64,000 nucleotides of DNA. It comes from VXOI01 sp965261945. Lineage in GTDB: Bacteria > Chloroflexota > Dehalococcoidia > Lucifugimonadales > UBA3495. The stretch is taken from positions 62,001 through 126,000 of the forward strand of contig CBDHEF010000001.1 of NCBI GenBank assembly GCA_965261945.1, read 5' to 3'. Every line of letters starts with the position of its first letter. The stretch's first letter is position 1. A program made the position numbers and the translations under genes. The notes below the pieces were generated by a model. The model worked only from the letters and a program-made list of their open reading frames with translations, did no database searches and was not told where the DNA came from. Below, piece by piece: positions 58,940 to 64,000 of this stretch.

Positions 58940-60214
58940 ATGTATCTCAAGCTAGACCACCCCCCCGTATCCCTGGACGCTTACCGCCCCTATATGGACT
59001 CCGAGATGGCCGACGAACTGTCGTCCGTGGCAGCCGATTTGAGGGGCCTGCGCGTGGCGCACCTGAACGCCACCGCCATCGGCGGCGGGGTGGCCGAGAT
59101 CCTTCAGTCCATGGTTCCCCTGTTCAACGCCCTGGGCATCGCCACCGAGCGCGTTGTCATAGACCCCACCGAACCCGAGTTCTTCCAGGTGACCAAGAAG
59201 ATTCACAACCTGCTGCAAGGGGCCGAAGGCTCCCTGAGCGAAAGGGAACTGGAAGTCTACTACGATAACCTCCGGCAGGTTGCCAAGGCCATGCGCCGGG
59301 ATGAGCTGTCGGCGGACGTCTGGTTTATGCACGACCCGCAGTTGCTTCCCCTGTCAGGAATGCTGCAACAGGGCCAGCCCTGCAACTTCGGGACATGGCT
59401 CTGGATTTGCCACATAGACCTGACCCATCCCAACCAGTCCGCCCTAGACTCTCTGCTGCCAATGCTCCAGGACTACAACCACCTGATTTTTTCCTTGCAA
59501 CAGTATGTCCCCGTCCGTCAGGTGGCGGATAAGCCCGTCTACATAGCTCCGCCTGCCATTGACCCCCTGGCCGAAAAAAACAACCCCGTTGACCAGCGGG
59601 AAGCATGGAACATCGTCGCTTCAATGGGGATAGACCGCAACCGGCCGCTGATCACCCAGGTATCCCGCTTCGACCTGTGGAAGGACCCCTGGGGAGTGAT
59701 AGACGCCTTCCGCCTGGCCCGCGAGTCCATGCCCGAAATCCAGTTGGCCCTGCTGGGCCTGTCGCAAGCCACCGACGACCCGGAGGCGGGTGAGATTCTC
59801 AACAGCGTCCTGGCCCATGCGGACGGCGACCCCGACATCCACCTCTTCCACGATCCGGACTCCCTTCCGGTGGGCAACGATCTGGCGGTCAACGCCTTCC
59901 AGATGGCCTCGTCCGTACTGGTGCAAAAGTCCACCCGTGAAGGCTTCGGGCTGACCGTCACCGAGGGAATGTGGAAGGGCAAACCCATGATCGGCGGCAA
60001 CGCCGGCGGCATACGAATCCAGATTGACGACGGCGCCAACGGCTACCTGGTTTCCTCTCCCGATGAGTGCGCCCGGCGCATGGTGACCCTGCTCCAGGAC
60101 AACGCGCTGGCTTCCTACATCGGCGCGGCCGGCCGGGCCAGTGTCCGCCGCCGCTTCCTCCTGCCCCGCCTGGCCCTGGACTACCTCAAGGTCGCCAGGG
60201 CCCATATCGGCTGA
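58940..60214 (+). CDS. GT4 glycosyltransferase, trehalose synthase (TreT)-like
   Basis: A 424-residue GT-B enzyme from ATG 58940 (MYLKLDHPPVSLDAY). The N-terminal block VAHLNATAIGGGVAEILQSMVPLFNALG (in part) and WFMHDPQLLPL with WICHIDLTHPN are characteristic of TreT-type trehalose synthases, which join NDP-glucose and glucose. The C-terminal GT4 block VLVQKSTREGFGLTVTEGMWKGKPMIGGNAGGI (in part, about 330-362) has the donor-binding E-x7-E. Trehalose would be a compatible solute. The longer frame to 58862 crosses the terminator and is rejected. Confidence 0.85.
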   Translation: MYLKLDHPPVSLDAYRPYMDSEMADELSSVAADLRGLRVAHLNATAIGGGVAEILQSMVPLFNALGIATERVVIDPTEPEFFQVTKKIHNLLQGAEGSLSERELEVYYDNLRQVAKAMRRDELSADVWFMHDPQLLPLSGMLQQGQPCNFGTWLWICHIDLTHPNQSALDSLLPMLQDYNHLIFSLQQYVPVRQVADKPVYIAPPAIDPLAEKNNPVDQREAWNIVASMGIDRNRPLITQVSRFDLWKDPWGVIDAFRLARESMPEIQLALLGLSQATDDPEAGEILNSVLAHADGDPDIHLFHDPDSLPVGNDLAVNAFQMASSVLVQKSTREGFGLTVTEGMWKGKPMIGGNAGGIRIQIDDGANGYLVSSPDECARRMVTLLQDNALASYIGAAGRASVRRRFLLPRLALDYLKVARAHIG

Positions 60215-60291
60215 ATGGCATACATAACTCCTGTTGCCGCTCGCGCCGGCCGGTGGCAGGATTGAGTAGTCTGAACTGAGTAGTTTTGGCA

Positions 60292-61449
60292 ATGAACGTT
60301 CCCACAATAATAGTGCTCATCGACGGGTTCGACCCGGAATACTTGGACGCCTGCCCCGCGCCGAACCTGGCGGCCATGGCGCGGCGCGGCTTCCGGGTGG
60401 ACGGGCGAGGCATGACGCCCAGCGTCACCAACGTCAACAACGCGTCTCTGGTTACCGGCAGCTACCCGGAGCGGCATGGCATCACCTCCAACTACTGGCT
60501 TGACCGGCAGCGCGGCGAAGAGTTCTACATGGAGTCCGGCGAGTTCCTCCGCGCCGAGACCATGTTTCAGCGGGCCGCTGCCTGCGGTCTGCGCTCCCTG
60601 CTGGTCACGGCGAAGGACAAGCTGCGCCGTCTCCTGGGCGGAGTCGAAGGATCGGGCGACGGCGCAACTGTCAGCATATCCTCCGAGGAGCCGCCCGGCT
60701 GGGTGGTTGACGGGGTGGGCGAGCCGCCGCCCATCTACTCCCTGGAGGTCAACCGCTGGGTGCTGGAGGCCGGGCGCTACGCCATGTCGCGGGAGCGCTT
60801 CGACCTGGTGTACCTGACCACCACCGACTACGCGATGCACACCTACGGCCCGGAGCATTCCGAATCGGCCCGCCACGTGGCCCTGCTGGACGAAGGCCTG
60901 GGCGCAATAGCAGAGCAGGCCCCCGAGGCCCGGATGCTGATAACCGCCGACCACGGTATGTCCGACAAGTCCCGAATGCTGCACCTGCCCGGAGACCTGG
61001 CCCGATACGGCATTAAGGCCCGCGCCGTTCCGGTTATCAAGGACCGCTACGTCGTCCACCACTCCAACCTCGGCGGCAGTATTTACGTCCACCTGGACAA
61101 CTCCGCCGACCTCAGCGCCGCCCTGGACACCCTGCGCAGCCTGGACGGGGTGGACGACGCGCTGCCCGCCGAAGAAGCGGCCCTCCGCTTCAGGCTGATG
61201 CCGGAGCGCATGGGCGACATACTGGTGCTGGCCGACGCCGCCACTGTATTCGGCGATCCGGACGAAGTGGCCATGCCGCCGGGCCTGCGCTCCCACGGCT
61301 CGGCCTACGAGACCACTGTGCCGATCATCGGCTGCGGCCCCGGCCTTGACCCCGCCCGCTTCCACGAAAATCTGGACGTGGGCCGCTACATTTTCGAGGA
61401 TGTGTTGCCTCCCCGCCCAAGCCAGAAGCCCAATTCCCTATCCCTTTAG
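60292..61449 (+). CDS. Alkaline phosphatase superfamily protein, phosphonoacetate hydrolase-like
   Basis: A 385-residue type-I phosphodiesterase/phosphonoacetate hydrolase relative. Metal ligands are visible: Asp in VLIDGFDPEYL (about 11), Thr nucleophile in SVTNVNNASLVTG (about 47), Asp/His in TTDYAMHTYG, Asp-His in ITADHGMSD, and His in SHGSAYETTVPI. Phosphonoacetate hydrolase cleaves the C-P bond to acetate and phosphate; related enzymes act on phosphonopyruvate or nucleotide pyrophosphates, so the substrate is not certain. No phn uptake genes are nearby. There is no clear ribosome site before ATG 60292. Confidence 0.82.
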   Translation: MNVPTIIVLIDGFDPEYLDACPAPNLAAMARRGFRVDGRGMTPSVTNVNNASLVTGSYPERHGITSNYWLDRQRGEEFYMESGEFLRAETMFQRAAACGLRSLLVTAKDKLRRLLGGVEGSGDGATVSISSEEPPGWVVDGVGEPPPIYSLEVNRWVLEAGRYAMSRERFDLVYLTTTDYAMHTYGPEHSESARHVALLDEGLGAIAEQAPEARMLITADHGMSDKSRMLHLPGDLARYGIKARAVPVIKDRYVVHHSNLGGSIYVHLDNSADLSAALDTLRSLDGVDDALPAEEAALRFRLMPERMGDILVLADAATVFGDPDEVAMPPGLRSHGSAYETTVPIIGCGPGLDPARFHENLDVGRYIFEDVLPPRPSQKPNSLSL

Positions 61450-61516
61450 GGTTAGGGGGGGTGAAATCCTGGGGCCGTAGGCAGGGTGAGGAAGAAACGA
61501 GTGTTAGGAATCCTGT

Positions 61517-62440
61517 ATGAACACCATTCGCATTGCCGCGCCCGCAACCACTGCCAACCTCGGCCCCGGCTATGATTGTCTGGGCATGGCCCTGGACATC
61601 TGGAACACCGTCGAGGTCGAGCCGCTTCCCGACGGCGATGCCCCGTCTGTGGCCGTATTCGGCGAGGGCGCAGGAGAGCTTGAGGCTGGCCCGGAGAACC
61701 TGGTCTATCGCTCAATGGAGTTCCTGTACCATGAGTTGGGGCGCTCCATGCCTCCGTTGCGGGTTCGCTGCGAAAACGATATACCGCTGGCCCGCGGGCT
61801 GGGCAGCAGCGCCGCCGCCATCGCCGGGGGACTGGCCGCCGCCAACGCCCTTTCCGGCGGCGAGTTCGCGCCGCGCGACCTGCTGGAGATGGCAGCCACC
61901 ATCGAGGGCCACCCCGACAACGTGGCCGCCGCTGTCATGGGCGGCCTGCAACTGGTGGTCACCAGTGCCCAAGATACCGGGGAAAGCACACTATACACGG
62001 TCCCGGTCAGCGTTCCCGCCGAGCTTCACGCCGTTGTGTTCATCCCCGAGACTCGCATTGCCACCGCGGACGCCCGCGCCGTGCTGCCGCAGCAGTTGCC
62101 CGTAGCCGATGCCGTCCACAACATGGCCCGCGTCGCCCTGCTAGTGGCCGGCATGGCCACCAACCACCCGGAATACCTGGCCGTAGCCACCCAGGACAAG
62201 CTGCATCAGCCCTACCGCCAGCCCCTCTTCCCGGCGATGAAGCTGCTGCTGAAGGCGGCGATGGACGCCGGGGCGCTGGGTTCCTTCCTCTCCGGCAGCG
62301 GCTCCACCGTACTGGCCCTGACCCAGGGCCGCGAGATGACCGTAGCCTACGAGATGGCCGAAGCCGCCCGGCAGGCGTCGGTCGAGGGCACGGTGAAAGT
62401 AACCCAGCCTACCGCGTTGGGGGCGCATCTGGTATCGTAA
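61517..62440 (+). CDS. thrB: Homoserine kinase
   Basis: A 307-residue GHMP kinase. RIAAPATTANLGPGYDCLGMALDIWN starts the protein (about 5-30, in part), the ATP loop PLARGLGSSAAAIAGGLAAAN lies at about 92-112 in part, and the C-terminal LSGSGSTVLAL is present. It phosphorylates homoserine for threonine synthesis. Its length is normal. AGGAATCC precedes the ATG. An aspartate kinase gene begins 0.5 kb downstream, the first step of the same pathway; hom and thrC are not in the window. Confidence 0.92.
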   Translation: MNTIRIAAPATTANLGPGYDCLGMALDIWNTVEVEPLPDGDAPSVAVFGEGAGELEAGPENLVYRSMEFLYHELGRSMPPLRVRCENDIPLARGLGSSAAAIAGGLAAANALSGGEFAPRDLLEMAATIEGHPDNVAAAVMGGLQLVVTSAQDTGESTLYTVPVSVPAELHAVVFIPETRIATADARAVLPQQLPVADAVHNMARVALLVAGMATNHPEYLAVATQDKLHQPYRQPLFPAMKLLLKAAMDAGALGSFLSGSGSTVLALTQGREMTVAYEMAEAARQASVEGTVKVTQPTALGAHLVS

Positions 62441-62469
62441 TAGGGGGAGTTGTTCTCAAGGAGAGCGTT

Positions 62470-62841
62470 GTGGGCCTATTCAGTGTAACTATAGAGGTCG
62501 GCAATCTTGGTGGAGGAGATCTGGTCGAAGTGTCGGCGTTGGTTGATACCGGTGCCTTGCACACGGTATTGCCGGAATCTCTGCTGACGCAGTTGAATAT
62601 CCATCCCATTGTGGAACGATCTTTCAGGTTTGCAGATGGCTATGAAGAGGTACTTGGCGTAGGGCAGGTTCTTATCGCCTTGCAGGGCGAGGAATGGGCT
62701 TGCCCGGTTATCTTCGGTCACGAGGGAAAATATCTGATGGGAGCGACCACGCTTGAAGCCTTCGACTTGGGGGTAGATCCATCTAACAAAGAGTTGGTTC
62801 CTTTCATACACCCCGAGAGACCTTATCTGAATGGCCGCTAA
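62470..62841 (+). CDS. Retropepsin-like aspartic protease domain protein
   Basis: A 123-residue protein. VEVSALVDTGALHTVLPESLL (in part) holds the D-T-G-A catalytic motif of clan AA proteases, and LMGATTLEAFDLGVDPSNKELVPF matches the family's C-terminal flap/strand. Single-domain members act as dimers. The start is GTG 62470 with AAGGAG. It lies between thrB and the aspartate kinase gene; no functional link to threonine synthesis is evident. Confidence 0.75.
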   Translation: MGLFSVTIEVGNLGGGDLVEVSALVDTGALHTVLPESLLTQLNIHPIVERSFRFADGYEEVLGVGQVLIALQGEEWACPVIFGHEGKYLMGATTLEAFDLGVDPSNKELVPFIHPERPYLNGR

Positions 62842-62927
62842 GCGATCTGGTTAGTCAGACAGTATGCCGACCTGAAAAGAATGCTGAGCCTTTCGACTCG
62901 AATTACCCAGTTAGAGACAAAACCAGA

Positions 62928-64000
62928 ATGCCCCTGGTAGTCCAAAAATACGGCGGCTCCTCCGTGGCCGACGCGGAGAAAATCCTCAGCGTCGCCCGGC
63001 GCATCGGCGTGGTGCGGCAGGCGGGGGTGGACGTGGTGGCCGTCGTGTCGGCGATGGGCGACACCACCGACGAGCTTATCGAGCTGGCCCACACCGTTTC
63101 CCGCGAACCCCACGCCCGCGAGATGGACCTGCTGCTCTCCACCGGCGAGCTGGTATCCTGCACGTTGCTGACCATGGCCCTGCGGGATCTGGGACACGAG
63201 GCCATCAGCCTCAGCGGCCCGCAGGCGGGCATCCGCACCGATACCAGCTTCGGACGCGCCCGCATCAGCCGCATCGAGCCGGGCCGGGTGCGCCGCGAGC
63301 TGGACGCCGGCCGCATCGTGGTGGTCGCCGGGTTCCAGGGCATTACCGCCGAAGACGACATAACGACGCTGGGCCGGGGAGGCTCCGACACCACCGCCGT
63401 CGCCATCGCCGCCGCCCTGAAGGCCGACCGCTGCGAAATCTACACCGACGTCGAGGGCATCTACACCGCCGACCCCCGCATCGTCCCCGACGCCCGCAAA
63501 CTGGACGAGGTGGGCTACGAGGAGATGCTGGAACTTGCCAGCCAGGGAGCCAAGATGCACCCCCGCTCCATCGAGTTGGGCGGCGTCTACCGCGTCCCCA
63601 TCTACGTCGCGTCCAGCTTCAGCGACGCCCCCGGCACGCTGATTCACGCCGCCGGCGGGCCTTCCGACGCCTTTGTGGAACCGCCCGCTCTTGAGGACTA
63701 TCAGGAAGATGATCAGGCCGAATTGAAAGCAGATAACAACCCGCCTGACGAGAATCAGATGGAAGACAGAATCAAGGTAACCGGCATCGCCTACAACGCC
63801 AACGTGGCCAAGATTACGGTGCAGAGAGTGCCTGACCGCCCCGGCCTGGCCGCCGCGCTGTTCGAGCCGCTGGCCGATGCGTCCATCAGCGTGGACACCA
63901 TCGTACAGAACACCGGCCCCGTCACCGGAGAAAACGCGGGGGCCACCGACATCAGCTTCACCGTCAACCGCACCGACCTGACCGTTGCCGTGCGCCTGGT
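62928..64000 (+). CDS. lysC: Aspartate kinase (3' end beyond the window)
   Basis: At least 357 residues, open to the right edge. VVQKYGGSSVADAEKI (4-19), VVSAMGDTTDELIELA, FQGITAEDDITTLGRGGSDTTAVAIAAAL (in part) and EIYTDVEGIYTADPR form the amino-acid kinase domain; an ACT regulatory domain begins near KITVQRVPDRPGLAAALFEPLADASISVDTIVQNT (in part). A 30-residue acidic insert (EDYQEDDQAELKADNNPPDE) separates them. It phosphorylates aspartate and is normally feedback-inhibited by lysine and/or threonine through ACT. It lacks a clear ribosome site at ATG 62928. Confidence 0.92.
   Translation, partial: MPLVVQKYGGSSVADAEKILSVARRIGVVRQAGVDVVAVVSAMGDTTDELIELAHTVSREPHAREMDLLLSTGELVSCTLLTMALRDLGHEAISLSGPQAGIRTDTSFGRARISRIEPGRVRRELDAGRIVVVAGFQGITAEDDITTLGRGGSDTTAVAIAAALKADRCEIYTDVEGIYTADPRIVPDARKLDEVGYEEMLELASQGAKMHPRSIELGGVYRVPIYVASSFSDAPGTLIHAAGGPSDAFVEPPALEDYQEDDQAELKADNNPPDENQMEDRIKVTGIAYNANVAKITVQRVPDRPGLAAALFEPLADASISVDTIVQNTGPVTGENAGATDISFTVNRTDLTVAVRL

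Overview
The window is GC-rich, gene-dense bacterial chromosome with no rRNA, tRNA, CRISPR array or prophage that I can see. The gene content fits an uncultivated Chloroflexota bacterium, perhaps a SAR202/Dehalococcoidia-type lineage. That placement is inferred from RNase J, split methylmalonyl-CoA mutase, several luciferase-like flavin oxidoreductases, a GMC oxidoreductase, MmgE/PrpD and CoxS/M/G-type genes, Thr/Pro-linker lipoproteins, plant-like LRR lipoproteins and very abundant small dispersed repeats. A 16S or concatenated-marker tree from the source contig would be decisive.

Layout. Positions 1-10 kb: the 5' end of an acetyl-CoA synthetase-like gene, two tandem HicB-like genes without HicA, a cupin, an F420-type nitroreductase, a two-domain VOC protein, a cluster of miniature inverted-repeat elements (MITEs), two LRR lipoprotein genes (one cut short by a MITE), a VapC toxin, an internally duplicated protein of unknown function, and a two-gene ATPase/nuclease-like operon. 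Positions 10-15 kb are a decay zone: a luciferase-like monooxygenase, a three-gene operon of unknown function whose last gene is frameshifted by a 19-bp duplication, and a PEP/pyruvate-binding pseudogene frameshifted by a 20-bp duplication and abutted by a MITE and a truncated monooxygenase copy. Positions 15-25 kb: a secreted HtrA-like protease, a Uma2 nuclease-like gene, a GMC oxidoreductase, an amidohydrolase, an F420/flavin oxidoreductase, two DUF805 membrane proteins (one re-started at the edge of a MITE) and an AI-2E-type permease.

Positions 25-31 kb carry acyl-CoA metabolism (both methylmalonyl-CoA mutase subunits and an acyl-CoA dehydrogenase), interrupted by an operon encoding a duplicated module, a HEPN-like protein and a nuclease-like protein. 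Positions 31-41 kb are the conserved core: DUF177-rpmF-fabD-nusB-acpP, a family-4 uracil-DNA glycosylase with two apparent sliding-clamp-binding motifs, RNase J and FtsK. Positions 41-46 kb: a PHP phosphoesterase, an orphan peptide-ABC ATPase, a restriction-modification pair (D12-class adenine methylase plus NotI-family endonuclease) and holA preceded by coiled-coil genes. Positions 47-56 kb: a monooxygenase, MmgE/PrpD, an M24 peptidase remnant, an SppA / DUF4350-like / lipoprotein operon, and CoxS-CoxM-CoxG-type genes lacking the large catalytic subunit. Positions 56-64 kb: glmS, a trehalose-synthase-type glycosyltransferase, a phosphonoacetate-hydrolase-like phosphatase, thrB, a retropepsin-like protein and the start of an aspartate kinase.

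The main themes are (1) repeat-driven gene erosion, with at least four short inverted-repeat families plus frameshifting 19/20-bp tandem duplications; (2) several compact candidate conflict or defence cassettes (7.9-9.4, 10.9-12.8, 27.5-29.2 and 43.2-45.0 kb); and (3) a stable housekeeping core between them.
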